31,156 nucleotides of DNA from contig CAJMQQ010000033.1 of assembly GCA_905215625.1 (NCBI GenBank), positions 1 through 31,156 on the forward strand. Direction: 5' to 3'. A program made the position numbers and the translations under genes. Within the stretch, counting starts at the first letter, position 1. Every line of letters begins with the position of its first letter. The notes under the pieces were generated by a model. It made no database searches. It was not told the origin of the DNA and was given only the letters and a program-made list of their open reading frames with translations. Source of the stretch: an uncultured bacterium (lineage in GTDB: Bacteria > Bacillota > Clostridia > Lachnospirales > Lachnospiraceae). Below are positions 6,166 to 13,967 of the stretch, in pieces.

Positions 6166-6681
6166 TTACATTTTCTTAACTTCGCTGAAGTTCAGCTCGA
6201 CCGGTGTATCACGGCCAAACATTTCGACATTGATAATAATGGATTTCTTGGCTTCGTTGATGGACTTAATCGCACCAACGGTATCTTTCCAGGCGCCAGC
6301 GGTTACTACTATCATATCGCCGACTTCGAAATCCACTTCAACTTCCGGCTTCTGGAAGCCTAAAGCTGCGATTTCCTCTTCTGTCAGAGGAACCGGCTTG
6401 GATCCTGGCCCTACAAATCCGGTAACGCCGCGGGTATTGCGTACTACGTACCAGGTGTCATCATTCATAACCATGTTGACCAGCACATAGCCAGGGAACA
6501 TCTTTTTGTCCGCCTGCTTCTCCACGCCGTTTTTCAATTCGGTGACAGCCAGCATTGGAACAGAGACCTCCAAAATCTGATCCTGCAGGTTTCGGTTCTC
6601 GATCGTCTTTTCAATGTCAACTTTTACTTTGTTTTCATAGCCTGAGTAGGTATGAACTACATACCAACGTGCATCTGCCAT
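6166..6681 (-). CDS. nusG: Transcription termination/antitermination factor NusG
   Basis: NusG binds the clamp of RNA polymerase and modulates pausing, termination and coupling to the ribosome. The 171-residue protein contains the NGN domain (WYVVHTYSGYENKVK, then KKMFPGYVLVNMVMNDDTWYVVRNTRGVTGFVGPG) and a C-terminal KOW domain (FEVGDMIVVTAGAWKDTVGAIKSINEAKKSIIINVEMFGRDTPVELNFSEVKK-type strand pattern). It follows secE by 18 bases and precedes rplK by 79, the conserved bacterial order. The length is standard. Confidence 0.98.
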   Translation of the reverse strand: MADARWYVVHTYSGYENKVKVDIEKTIENRNLQDQILEVSVPMLAVTELKNGVEKQADKKMFPGYVLVNMVMNDDTWYVVRNTRGVTGFVGPGSKPVPLTEEEIAALGFQKPEVEVDFEVGDMIVVTAGAWKDTVGAIKSINEAKKSIIINVEMFGRDTPVELNFSEVKKM

Positions 6682-6699
6682 TCTAATCCGCCTTTCAAT

Positions 6700-6900
6700 T
6701 TACAGGATGAGATTCAGACCAAACTTAATTACCAGGTCAAGGACGCCAATAATCAAGCCCAGCGCCAAAGAAACTACTAAAACCAGTACAGTCTGCTTTG
6801 TAATAGTGTCTTTGTTCGGCCAGATGATCTTTTTGAACTCGGCTTTCAAACCCTTGAAAAAGCTTTTCTTTTCGGCTTTTTCTTTCACCGCATCTCCCAT
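6700..6900 (-). CDS. secE: Preprotein translocase subunit SecE
   Basis: SecE is the small essential subunit that clamps SecY in the SecYEG protein-export channel. The 66-residue protein has a lysine-rich N-terminus, the conserved amphipathic FFKGLKAEFKKIIWPNKDTI helix and one membrane helix (about residues 38-62, VLVLVVSLALGLIIGVLDLVI), the short one-helix form of Gram-positive bacteria. It sits between rpmG (26 bases) and nusG (18 bases) in the usual operon. Confidence 0.96.
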   Translation of the reverse strand: MGDAVKEKAEKKSFFKGLKAEFKKIIWPNKDTITKQTVLVLVVSLALGLIIGVLDLVIKFGLNLIL

Positions 6901-6926
6901 AATTTCACATCCTTTACTAAGATCAA

Positions 6927-7076
6927 TTACTTGGTTTCTTTGTGTAAAGTATGAGTTTTGCAGAATCTGCAGTACTTCTTGGTTTCCATTCTGTCAGGAT
7001 GAGTTTTCTTATCCTTGGTCATGTTGTAATTACGTTGTTTGCATTCGGTACATGCCAGTGTAATTCTTGTGCGCAC
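6927..7076 (-). CDS. rpmG: 50S ribosomal protein L33
   Basis: L33 is a small zinc-binding protein of the large subunit. Translating the minus strand from the GTG at 7074-7076 gives 49 residues starting RTRITLACTECKQRNYN and ending KYCRFCKTHTLHKETK; the two CxxC pairs (TECK preceded by C, and CRFC) form the zinc ribbon of the Cys-containing L33 type. GGAGGTGG lies eight bases upstream of this GTG and fixes the start; another GTG three codons upstream overlaps that site. It is the first gene of the rpmG-secE-nusG-rplK-rplA operon. Confidence 0.93.
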   Translation of the reverse strand: MRTRITLACTECKQRNYNMTKDKKTHPDRMETKKYCRFCKTHTLHKETK

Positions 7077-7113
7077 GACTTCCACCTCCACTTAATATTC
7101 TTGTTGTTGTCGG

Positions 7114-7152
7114 GGTCTTTTCCATGCTAAATTTGAGCATAAAAAAAAGACC
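7114..7152 (-). other. Hairpin in the rpmG operon leader
   Basis: On the minus strand GGTCTTTT (7145-7152) pairs with AAAAGACC (7114-7121), enclosing a T-run and an inner ATGCT/AGCAT hairpin. It lies between the promoters and the rpmG ribosome site. The 3' side lacks a T-run, so it is not a standard terminator. It may stabilise or regulate the long ribosomal transcript. Confidence 0.45.
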
Positions 7153-7175
7153 TAAGCTCTTCCATTCGCCCGTCT

Positions 7176-7204
7176 ACTATATCATAAAAACATTGATTCG
7201 TCAA
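7176..7204 (-). promoter_or_regulatory. Proximal promoter of the rpmG-rplA operon
   Basis: On the minus strand TTGACG (7199-7204), 17 bases and TATAGT (7176-7181) with TGA before it. Confidence 0.75.
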
Positions 7205-7234
7205 TATTTTTTCATATCTTTCTGTCAGGGATTT

Positions 7235-7263
7235 ATTATACCACAAAACTAAAAAAAAATCAA
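7235..7263 (-). promoter_or_regulatory. Distal promoter of the rpmG-rplA operon
   Basis: On the minus strand TTGATT (7258-7263), a 17-base T-rich spacer and a perfect TATAAT (7235-7240) preceded by TGG. With the promoter at 7176-7204 it makes a tandem pair, common for ribosomal operons. Confidence 0.75.
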
Positions 7264-7309
7264 GGTGTCGGCATTCGCCCGCAGACGAATGCCTTACTTT
7301 CTTATCTTC

Positions 7310-7417
7310 CTATTTTTTCAAAGCCATCTCTATTGCCCCGTCGATTGCCTCTTTTTCCGGCAGACAGATCCTTACCTGGGGAAATTCATCCTTAAGAAGA
7401 ACGATAAAATGTTCCAT
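7310..7417 (-). pseudogene. C-terminal remnant, possibly of a BadF-type sugar kinase
   Basis: The last 35 codons of a minus-strand frame encode EHFIVLLKDEFPQVR, then ICLPEKEAIDGAIEMALKK and a TAG stop. The pattern of an amphipathic helix, a strand and a final P-x-x-x-A-x-x-G-A-x-x-x-A-L helix resembles the end of BadF/BcrA/N-acetylglucosamine kinase-type ATPases. Upstream of residue 1 the frame is merely the antisense of the GH88 remnant, so the protein breaks off at about 7417. There is no ribosome binding site. The family call is tentative; that this is a broken coding end is more likely than not. Confidence 0.35.
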
Positions 7418-7822
7418 TATACCAGAGATAAGAAATACCTGGATATTGCCAAAAAGACTGCGCATTACTTTATTGCAAACGTCTCCCAGACGGATTACAT
7501 CCCTCTCTGTGATTTCCGTCAGCCGGCTTCTTCCTCTTATCTGGACGCTTCTGCCGGATTGTGCGCTGCGTGCGGACTTCTGGAAATCGCAGAACATATA
7601 GACGACGCCGACAAAGCACTTTACCGGACTCACGCCATGCGTATCGTAAAAAGCATCTGTGAAAAAAGCTGTATCTGGGATCCGGAAATAGATGGAATTG
7701 TACAGAACTGCAAGGTAGCTTTCCACAATGACTGCAGAGAGCAGACAGACTTGATTTATGCTGATTATTTCTTAACAGAAGCTGTTCTTAGAATGACAGG
7801 AAAGGATTTCTTAATCTGGTAA
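7415..7822 (+). pseudogene. 5'-truncated GH88-type unsaturated glucuronyl hydrolase
   Basis: From about 7415 the plus strand encodes some 135 residues typical of the C-terminal half of GH88/GH105-type unsaturated glucuronyl hydrolases: YTRDKKYLDIAKKTAHYFI, PLCDFRQP, then SYLDASAGLCAACGLLEI, and the final IYADYFLTEAVLRMTG before FLIW and the stop. Intact enzymes of this kind have about 370-400 residues and their catalytic aspartates lie in the missing N-terminal part, so the product would be inactive. The frame is open from 7265, but residues before 7415 do not fit the family and there is no ribosome binding site. The break coincides with the 5' break of the minus-strand remnant at 7310-7417. 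Confidence 0.7.
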
Positions 7823-7860
7823 AAACTGCATCCAGAATCCTATTGGAGAATGTTCCCAGC

Positions 7861-8616
7861 CTACTGATTTCCAATGCAGGCTGTCGCAATATACACCTTT
7901 CGCACTCCCGCCTGCTTTAATGCCTTCGCACAGGTGTCCGCCGTACTTCCAGTGGTGTAAATGTCATCTACCAGAAGTACTCTGCGGATCCCAGGCGGGA
8001 CAGTTCCAGCCTCAAAAGCGCCTTCCAGATTTTTCAGGCGCTCTGCAGCGCTTAAATCTTTCTGGGGCAGCGTCTTTTTGGTGCGGGAAAGCAGTTCCGG
8101 ACAAACTGGAATCCGGATATGGTACTGCTGTTCCAGTTCTTCTGAAATCCGCTCTGCCAGTACCTCTGCCTGGTTAAATCCCCTTTTTTTCTTTCTGGCC
8201 GGGTGAACCGGCACAGGAACCAGGACGTCCGGATGAAAACCGGCTATTTTTCTTCCAAGACGCTTCACAAATACCTGTCCGTAATAATCCAGATACTCCC
8301 GGCGCCCCTGGTACTTGATTTTTGCCATGGACGTCCTTGCCGCTTCATTATAATTGCACAGCGCGATCCCTCCGTCAAAGCTGTGGCGGCGGCGCATACA
8401 GTCCGGACAGTATTCTGCAGTCTCATCTGACAGCTGACGACCGCAGCTTTGACAGACCGCCCCATTTACCCAGGAAATCTGTTTTTCACAATCCGGACAG
8501 ATCAGCGCGCCTTTTGGCATCACAATCTCACCGCAGACCGGACACCTTCTGGGATAAAGGCAATCCAGAAACATCTTCCATGCTGTATTCCCCAATTTTT
8601 GAATTCTCCTAACCAT
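7861..8616 (-). CDS. comF: ComF-family phosphoribosyltransferase-like protein
   Basis: ComF proteins take part in handling of single-stranded DNA during natural transformation and related repair. The 251-residue protein has an N-terminal double zinc finger (CPVC at about 25, CPDC, CQSCG, CPDCMRR), a middle RGFNQAEVLAERI motif and the PRPP-binding loop VLLVDDIYTTGSTADTCA near residue 220. It starts eight bases after the recD2 stop and has AAATGG-type purines at the junction, so the two are translated from one message, linking ComF to a DNA helicase. Downstream it abuts the GH88 remnant tail to tail. Confidence 0.92.
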   Translation of the reverse strand: MVRRIQKLGNTAWKMFLDCLYPRRCPVCGEIVMPKGALICPDCEKQISWVNGAVCQSCGRQLSDETAEYCPDCMRRRHSFDGGIALCNYNEAARTSMAKIKYQGRREYLDYYGQVFVKRLGRKIAGFHPDVLVPVPVHPARKKKRGFNQAEVLAERISEELEQQYHIRIPVCPELLSRTKKTLPQKDLSAAERLKNLEGAFEAGTVPPGIRRVLLVDDIYTTGSTADTCAKALKQAGVRKVYIATACIGNQ

Positions 8617-8624
8617 TTTCCCCC

Positions 8625-10853
8625 TTACGCTAAGGCGTACATCTCTTTAATCCGTTCTTCCAGGCCAGAATATCTCTTTTGCTCCATTGCATTATCTGCC
8701 ATCGCCTGAAACATTTCCGGAATTCCCACTAAGCAGACGCAGGTTCTCGCCCTGGTAACGCCGGTATAGATCAGATTCCGGTTCATCAGCATTCTTGGGC
8801 CGCTGTAAACCGGGATAATGACCGCCGGATATTCGCTTCCCTGGGATTTATGAATGGTAATGGCATAAGCCAGCTCCAGCTCTTCCGCCTGTTTAAAGGA
8901 ATATTCCACCATACGGCCTTCATCAAACTCTACTGTCATGGTCTCTGCAAACTCATTGACTTCCCGAATCCGTCCAATATCCCCATTAAAGACTCCCATC
9001 CCTTTATCCACAGGAATTCCGTAACGATTGCGGATTTCCCACTCAATCTGATAGTTATTCTTTATCTGCATAACTTTGTCGCCAGTACGCCAGATAGTCC
9101 CGTTTAATTCTTTCTCCGCCTTCTTTTTATCCGGAGGATTTAAAAATGCCTGAAAAATCTGATTGAGCCGTTCTACTCCCAGAGCGCCTTTTCTCATGGG
9201 GGTCATAATCTGAATATCCATCGGATCTGCGTGGACATAATCCGGAAGTTTTTTCTGTACCAGGGTAATCATGGCGCTGATAATAGCATCCGGCATATCC
9301 CGTTTAATAAAAAGAAAATCTTTGCTGGGTTTTCCCAATGGAATCGGCAGTCCGTCGTTAATCCTGTGGGCATTGACAATAATATCGCTTTCTGCTGCCT
9401 GCCGAAAAATCTTTGTCAGCTTTACCACATTAAACTGGCCGGATTCAATAATATCCTTTAAAACATTGCCTGGCCCCACGCTTGGAAGCTGGTTGACGTC
9501 TCCTACCAAAATCAGCCTGGTTCCCACCGTTACCGCCTTTAAAAGAGAATGCATCAGGCTGATATCTACCATGGACATTTCATCAATAATAATCACATCT
9601 GCATCCAGAGGATTTTCCTCATTCCGCTCAAAATGCATTCCGGAACGCTCTTTTTCGTCCGGCATACCGGTAAGCTCCAGCATCCGATGAATCGTCTTCG
9701 CCTCATATCCAGTAGCTTCCGTCATCCTCTTGGCCGCTCTTCCCGTAGGGGCCGCCAGCAGGATTTCCATTCCTTCCATCTCAAAATACTGGATAATGGC
9801 ATTAATGGTCGTGGTTTTTCCTGTACCAGGGCCGCCGGTAATGATCATAAGCCCGTTGTTGACCGCTTCCAGTACCGCCTGCTGCTGCATTTCGTCCAGT
9901 TCAATCTGTTCCGATGCCTGAATCTGCTCCAGCCGTTTTTCAATGGTCTTGCTGGGAATGTCTCCCTTAATATTTAAATCGCACAGCATTTTTGCAGTAT
10001 TTAATTCCAGATAGTAATACTGGGAAGAATAAATAATCCGCTCTCCCTCCTGCTGACCCCGGACAATGATTTTTTTCTCCATTTGAAGGTCCATCAGATG
10101 TTTGTCCATGTCTTCCGGATGAATCTGGAGAAGCTCAGCAGCATTGGCTTTTAACTCGCTTTCTGGAAGATAGGTATGCCCGTTTCCAACCGCCTGGAGA
10201 AGGGTATAAAAGATACCGCTTTTTATCCGGTAATCAGAATCCGTAAACAAACCAGTCTTTTGGGCAATCTCATCTGCCATCTTAAATCCCACCCCTGGGA
10301 TGTCGTCTGCCAGACGGTAGGGATTTTCTTTTAAAATGCTGTACGTTCTCTGGCCGTATTCCTGATAGATTTTCACAGCCAGATTCATGGAAATGCCATA
10401 GTCCTGGAGAAACATCATGGCCTGGCGCATTTCTTTTTTGGCCTCTACCTGTTCGCCAATAGCCATAGCCATTTTTTCGCTGATGCCTTTTACTTCCGAA
10501 AGTCGCTCCGGCTCTTCTTCCATAATCCGGAAGGTGTCTGCCTTAAACTTTTTTACAATCCGGGCAGCAAGAGCAGCTCCTACGCCTTTTATGGCGCCAG
10601 AGCCTAAATACCGTTCAATCGCTGCATTGTCTTCCGGCGTTTTGATCTCATAGCTTTCTACCTGAAGCTGCTCTCCGTACACCGGATGCTCAATCATGGC
10701 TCCGGTCGCTTCTACCATCTCGCCTTCACTGATGTAGTGAAAGGTTCCTACCAGAATGGTCTCGTCTTTTCCATCGGCAAGACTTAACACTGTATATCCA
10801 TTCTCTTCGTTGCGGAATTTAATCCGTTCTACAAACCCTCTTACTGTTGCCAT
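8625..10853 (-). CDS. recD2: RecD2-type ATP-dependent DNA helicase
   Basis: RecD2 is a superfamily 1B 5'-3' DNA helicase that works without RecBC in Gram-positive bacteria, in replication-fork and mismatch repair. The 742-residue protein has an N-terminal OB-like region, helix-hairpin-helix motifs (GSGAIKGVGAALAARIV at about 85-100 and VKGISEKMA), Walker A GGPGTGKTTT at 340-349, Walker B VIIIDEMSMVD, GDVNQLPSVGPGNVL, and the C-terminal UvrD-like AYAITIHKSQGSEYP motif. The length is that of RecD2, not RecD. No promoter was seen in the 68 bases after mreB, so it may depend on read-through. It is joined to comF. Confidence 0.96.
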   Translation of the reverse strand: MATVRGFVERIKFRNEENGYTVLSLADGKDETILVGTFHYISEGEMVEATGAMIEHPVYGEQLQVESYEIKTPEDNAAIERYLGSGAIKGVGAALAARIVKKFKADTFRIMEEEPERLSEVKGISEKMAMAIGEQVEAKKEMRQAMMFLQDYGISMNLAVKIYQEYGQRTYSILKENPYRLADDIPGVGFKMADEIAQKTGLFTDSDYRIKSGIFYTLLQAVGNGHTYLPESELKANAAELLQIHPEDMDKHLMDLQMEKKIIVRGQQEGERIIYSSQYYYLELNTAKMLCDLNIKGDIPSKTIEKRLEQIQASEQIELDEMQQQAVLEAVNNGLMIITGGPGTGKTTTINAIIQYFEMEGMEILLAAPTGRAAKRMTEATGYEAKTIHRMLELTGMPDEKERSGMHFERNEENPLDADVIIIDEMSMVDISLMHSLLKAVTVGTRLILVGDVNQLPSVGPGNVLKDIIESGQFNVVKLTKIFRQAAESDIIVNAHRINDGLPIPLGKPSKDFLFIKRDMPDAIISAMITLVQKKLPDYVHADPMDIQIMTPMRKGALGVERLNQIFQAFLNPPDKKKAEKELNGTIWRTGDKVMQIKNNYQIEWEIRNRYGIPVDKGMGVFNGDIGRIREVNEFAETMTVEFDEGRMVEYSFKQAEELELAYAITIHKSQGSEYPAVIIPVYSGPRMLMNRNLIYTGVTRARTCVCLVGIPEMFQAMADNAMEQKRYSGLEERIKEMYALA

Positions 10854-10878
10854 ACCTTATTCCTGTCAGATGAAACAA

Positions 10879-10911
10879 CGCCCGAAGGCCGGTTGGAAAG
10901 ACCTTCGGGCG
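10879..10911 (-). terminator. Hairpin between mreB and recD2
   Basis: Perfect 10-base arms CGCCCGAAGG/CCTTCGGGCG flank a 13-base loop; on the minus strand TTGTTTC follows. The T-tract is poor, so it may be a leaky terminator or a processing site allowing some transcription of recD2-comF. Confidence 0.6.
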
Positions 10912-10921
10912 TATACAAATT

Positions 10922-11929
10922 TTAATTAAAATCCTCTTTGTCTCCATGGGCAAACTCAATAAATTTGCCAGTACCAATAGCTACTGCTGTCAGCGGATCT
11001 TCCGCTACCATTGTATTGATACCCGTCTTTTCCTCAATCAAGGCGTCTAAGCCGCTGAGCAGGGAACCACCGCCGGTCAGCACAATACCTCTCTCGAAAA
11101 TATCGGCTGCCAGTTCCGGAGGAGTACGCTCTAATACGCTGTGAACTGCATCTACAATCTGCATAGCCGGCTCTCTTAACGCCTCTAAGGTCTCGTCAGA
11201 AGTTACGACAATCGTCTTTGGAAGACCGGTAACCAGGTTACGGCCGCGGACTTCCATAGTCAGAACTTCTGGTCTGCGGTATGCAGCGCCGATATTAATC
11301 TTAATCTCCTCTGCTGTTCTCTCACCGATCAGCAGGTTGTGTTTCTTTCTCATATAGCGAACTAAGGCCTCATCAAAGTCATCACCAGCGATTTTGATGG
11401 AAGTGCTGACTACAGTGCCGCCCAGGGAAATAACTGCAATATCTGCAGTACCGCCTCCAATGTCTACGATCATGTTGCCGCAGGCCTTGGAAATGTCAAT
11501 GCCGGCTCCAATTGCAGCTGCTACCGGCTCCTCAATAATAGAAACCTCTCTGGCTCCTGCCTGGTAGGTTGCATCCTCAACGGCCTTCTTCTCTACTTCC
11601 GTCGCGCCGCTTGGAATACAAACGCTGATACGGGGTTTGCGCAGAGTTTTCTTGCCGACTGCCTTGTTGATAAAATATTTTAACATTTTTTCCGTAACCG
11701 TATAATCGGAAATAACGCCCTGGCGGAGAGGACGTACTGCAACAATATTACCCGGAGTACGGCCAATCATCAGACGGGCTTCCTCGCCAATAGCCATGAT
11801 CTTATTATTGTCACGGTCAATGGCAACTACTGACGGTTCTTTTAACACAACGCCTTTTCCTTTAATATAAACCAGGATACTGGCAGTTCCTAAGTCAATT
11901 CCAATGTCATTGGACATCATGGTAAACAT
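10922..11929 (-). CDS. mreB: MreB/Mbl-type rod-shape-determining actin homologue
   Basis: MreB-type proteins form membrane-bound filaments that direct peptidoglycan synthesis along the cell side wall. The 335-residue protein has the actin-fold phosphate-1 motif DIGIDLGTASILVY, the connecting IGEEARLMIGRTPGNI, VCIPSGATEVEKKAV, the phosphate-2 motif MIVDIGGGTADIAVISLGG, and the adenosine motif GIVLTGGGSLLSGL. GGAGG eight bases before the ATG at 11929 chooses it over two later ATG codons. It stands alone with its own promoter; mreC and mreD are not adjacent, which favours the Mbl/MreBH-like paralogue class, but the paralogue cannot be decided here. Confidence 0.93.
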   Translation of the reverse strand: MFTMMSNDIGIDLGTASILVYIKGKGVVLKEPSVVAIDRDNNKIMAIGEEARLMIGRTPGNIVAVRPLRQGVISDYTVTEKMLKYFINKAVGKKTLRKPRISVCIPSGATEVEKKAVEDATYQAGAREVSIIEEPVAAAIGAGIDISKACGNMIVDIGGGTADIAVISLGGTVVSTSIKIAGDDFDEALVRYMRKKHNLLIGERTAEEIKINIGAAYRRPEVLTMEVRGRNLVTGLPKTIVVTSDETLEALREPAMQIVDAVHSVLERTPPELAADIFERGIVLTGGGSLLSGLDALIEEKTGINTMVAEDPLTAVAIGTGKFIEFAHGDKEDFN

Positions 11930-11996
11930 ATATTAATTTCCTCCAAATTTAGCATCAATGTGCAAAACTGTAAATTAGTTGTAAGACTCCTATCTT

Positions 11997-12024
11997 ATTA
12001 TATACAATCCCGAAGAGTTTTCAA
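11997..12024 (-). promoter_or_regulatory. mreB promoter
   Basis: On the minus strand TTGAAA (12019-12024), 16 bases and TATAAT (11997-12002). The transcript would have a leader of about 60 bases. Confidence 0.6.
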
Positions 12025-12093
12025 AGGGTTTTTTTATTTTTTATAGAGTTTATTCTTTTTTTATGACGCCGACACATTTCGGACATATTTTAT

Positions 12094-12203
12094 GGATATA
12101 CTATAAACAAGTTATCCGAGAGGATAACGAGCCTTTGTTTCAAGTGGTTACTTGAAATCACAAAGCTTTTTCATACTCATACCGGACGGTGCGAGCCGTC
12201 CGG
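12094..12203. other. Run of three hairpins in a gene-free gap (possible small RNA)
   Basis: In the 358 bases between mreB and the ABC-F gene no frame looks coding, but three hairpins are visible: GTTATCC-GAGA-GGATAAC (12111-12128), a 13-pair stem CTTTG-TTTCAAGT / ACTTGAAA-CAAAG with a GGTT loop and a three-base bulge (12133-12165), and CCGGACGG/CCGTCCGG (12182-12203) followed by six C. The word CGAGCC occurs between the first two hairpins and again around the loop of the third. A weak plus-strand -10 (TATACT, 12097-12102) precedes them and a strong terminator (12246-12277) follows. On the minus strand a perfect TATAAT (12227-12232) precedes them, but its -35 is poor. I do not recognise a known RNA family. 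Confidence 0.4.
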
Positions 12204-12245
12204 CCCCCCTAAACATTTTCTTATTTATTATACCTACCATTCCCG

Positions 12246-12277
12246 AAAATCCCGCAGGCGCCACCCTGCGGGATTTT
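12246..12277. terminator. Bidirectional terminator after the ABC-F gene
   Basis: Perfect 13-base arms (AAAATCCCGCAGG and its complement) around a six-base loop, with TTTTTGTTGT on the plus side and TTTTCGGG on the minus side. On the minus strand it ends the ABC-F transcript; on the plus strand it would end any RNA made from 12100 onwards. Confidence 0.8.
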
Positions 12278-12287
12278 TGTTGTCAAT

Positions 12288-13841
12288 TTATACTCTCAGA
12301 GACCACTCGCTGCAGTCCAGCACCCTGGTCGCCAGTCCTTCATAAAATTCCGGTTCATGGCAGATTAAAACAATGCTTCCTTTGTATGCCATCAAAGCCC
12401 TGCGAAGCTCGTCTTTGGCATCTACGTCCAGATGGTTGGTCGGCTCGTCCAATAATAAAACATTGGTTTCCCGATTAATAAGTTTACATAACCGTACTTT
12501 TGCCTGTTCACCTCCGGACAGTACCCGTACCTGGCTCTCAATATTTTTCGTTGTCAGACCGCATTTGGCAAGAGCCGCCCGCACCTGGTACTGGGTGTAG
12601 GATGGGAATTCTTTCCAGATTTCTTCAATGCAGGTCGTTGTATTGCCTGGCGCCATTTCCTGTTCAAAATATCCCAGATACAGATAGTCTCCCAATTCCA
12701 CTGTTCCGGAAAGTGCCGGCACTTCTCCTAAAATGCTACGAAGCAGAGTGGTCTTTCCGATACCGTTGGCTCCCTTTAAAACCAGCTTTTCTCCGCGTTC
12801 CATTGATAAATCAATTGGCTTTGACAGCGGTTCATCGTATCCGATTACCAGACCATGTGTCTCAAAAATGTATTTTCCGGCTGCCCTGGCTTCCATAAAG
12901 TGAAATTCCGGCTTCGGTTTTTCCTTTGCCAGCTCAATGACTTCCATTTTATCCAACTTCTTCTGACGGGACATGGCCATGTTTCGAGTAGAAACCCTTG
13001 CTTTATTGCGGGCCACAAAATCTTCCAATTGAGCAATTTCCTGCTGCTGTCTCTTATAAGCAGCTTCTAACTGGGCCTGTTTTGCTGCATACACTTCCTG
13101 GAACTTATCATAATCTCCTACATACCGATCCAGCCGCTGGTTTTCCATGTGATAAATAATATTGACCACGCTGTTTAAAAATGGAATGTCATGGGAAATC
13201 AGGATAAAGGCATTTTCATAGTCCTGAAGGTAGCGTTTCAACCACTCAATATGCTGGACGTCCAGATAGTTGGTAGGCTCGTCCAAAAGCAGAATATCTG
13301 GTTTTTCCAGAAGAAGCTTTGCCAGCAGAACCTTGGTTCTCTGTCCTCCGGAAAGCTCGGATACGTCCTTGTCCAATCCCAATTCATTTAACTCGAACGC
13401 TCTGGCGATTTCCTCCACCTTTGCATCAATGATATAGAAATCGTGAGCCATCAGCAGATCCTGAATGGTTCCCAGTTCTTCCATCATGGCGTTCATCTCG
13501 TCTTCGGAAGCTTCTCCCATCTTGTCGCAGATTTCGTTCATCTGGGCTTCCATCTCAAAGAGAAATGCAAATGCGCTTTTTAATACGTCCCGGATGGTCA
13601 TGCCTGCTTCCAGCACTGTATGCTGATCCAGATAGCCGACCCGCACATTTTTCGCCCACTCCACTTTTCCTTCATCCGGCATCAGCTTGTCTGTAATAAT
13701 ACTCATAAACGTGGACTTTCCTTCGCCATTGGCTCCTACCAGTCCAATGTGCTCTCCTTTTAAGAGACGGAAGGAGACATCCGAAAAAATCGCTCTGTCG
13801 CCAAACCCATGACTCAAGTGTTCTACATTTAAAATACTCAT
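12288..13841 (-). CDS. ABC-F family ATPase (translation factor type)
   Basis: ABC-F proteins have two ATPase domains and no membrane part; they act on the ribosome, for example in rescue of stalled complexes or antibiotic protection. The 517-residue protein has Walker A GANGEGKST, signature LSGGQRTKV and Walker B ILLLDEPTNYLD in the first half, an inter-domain linker rich in charged helix (AAKQAQLEAAYKRQQQEIAQLEDFV), then GANGIGKTT, LSGGEQAKVRL and LLLDEPTNHLDVDAKDEL. The size and the short C-terminus fit the YkpA/YbiT-like housekeeping subgroup rather than a known resistance determinant, but subgroup placement needs a tree. It is transcribed alone, divergent from the CmpB-type gene. Confidence 0.93.
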   Translation of the reverse strand: MSILNVEHLSHGFGDRAIFSDVSFRLLKGEHIGLVGANGEGKSTFMSIITDKLMPDEGKVEWAKNVRVGYLDQHTVLEAGMTIRDVLKSAFAFLFEMEAQMNEICDKMGEASEDEMNAMMEELGTIQDLLMAHDFYIIDAKVEEIARAFELNELGLDKDVSELSGGQRTKVLLAKLLLEKPDILLLDEPTNYLDVQHIEWLKRYLQDYENAFILISHDIPFLNSVVNIIYHMENQRLDRYVGDYDKFQEVYAAKQAQLEAAYKRQQQEIAQLEDFVARNKARVSTRNMAMSRQKKLDKMEVIELAKEKPKPEFHFMEARAAGKYIFETHGLVIGYDEPLSKPIDLSMERGEKLVLKGANGIGKTTLLRSILGEVPALSGTVELGDYLYLGYFEQEMAPGNTTTCIEEIWKEFPSYTQYQVRAALAKCGLTTKNIESQVRVLSGGEQAKVRLCKLINRETNVLLLDEPTNHLDVDAKDELRRALMAYKGSIVLICHEPEFYEGLATRVLDCSEWSLRV

Positions 13842-13875
13842 TCAAAAACCTCTTTATCTTCAATCTGTTTTCGTT

Positions 13876-13909
13876 TATAATACCAATAACCATTCAGGCC
13901 GCCCTGAAT
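13876..13909. promoter_or_regulatory. Divergent promoter region with a palindrome
   Basis: A plus-strand TATAAT (13876-13881) overlaps a minus-strand TATTAT (13877-13882), so both genes may start here; neither has a good -35. Next to them lies ATTCAGG-CCGC-CCTGAAT (13892-13909), a seven-base inverted repeat placed near the plus-strand start point and over the minus-strand -35 position. It could be an operator or an RNA hairpin. Confidence 0.4.
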
Positions 13910-13967
13910 ATCATCTTCCTCATTTTACATGACAGCTTTGATTCTTGCAAGCAGAAAGGACGCAAAT

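Noticed and set aside
7103..7122. A third L1-site-like word (TTGTCGGGG) in the rpmG leader
   Set aside because: The flanking GTGGGAG and ATACCAC words are absent, so it does not have the rRNA-like frame.
12150..12205. A ten-codon minus-strand peptide (MSMKKLCDFK) after a GGGGGG run in the same gap
   Set aside because: The run of G is not a proper Shine-Dalgarno in sequence or spacing and no gene to be regulated follows closely; left as part of the structured gap.
12152..12478. A 108-codon plus-strand frame starting in the hairpin-rich gap
   Set aside because: It spans the terminator and enters antisense of the ABC-F gene; there is no ribosome site.
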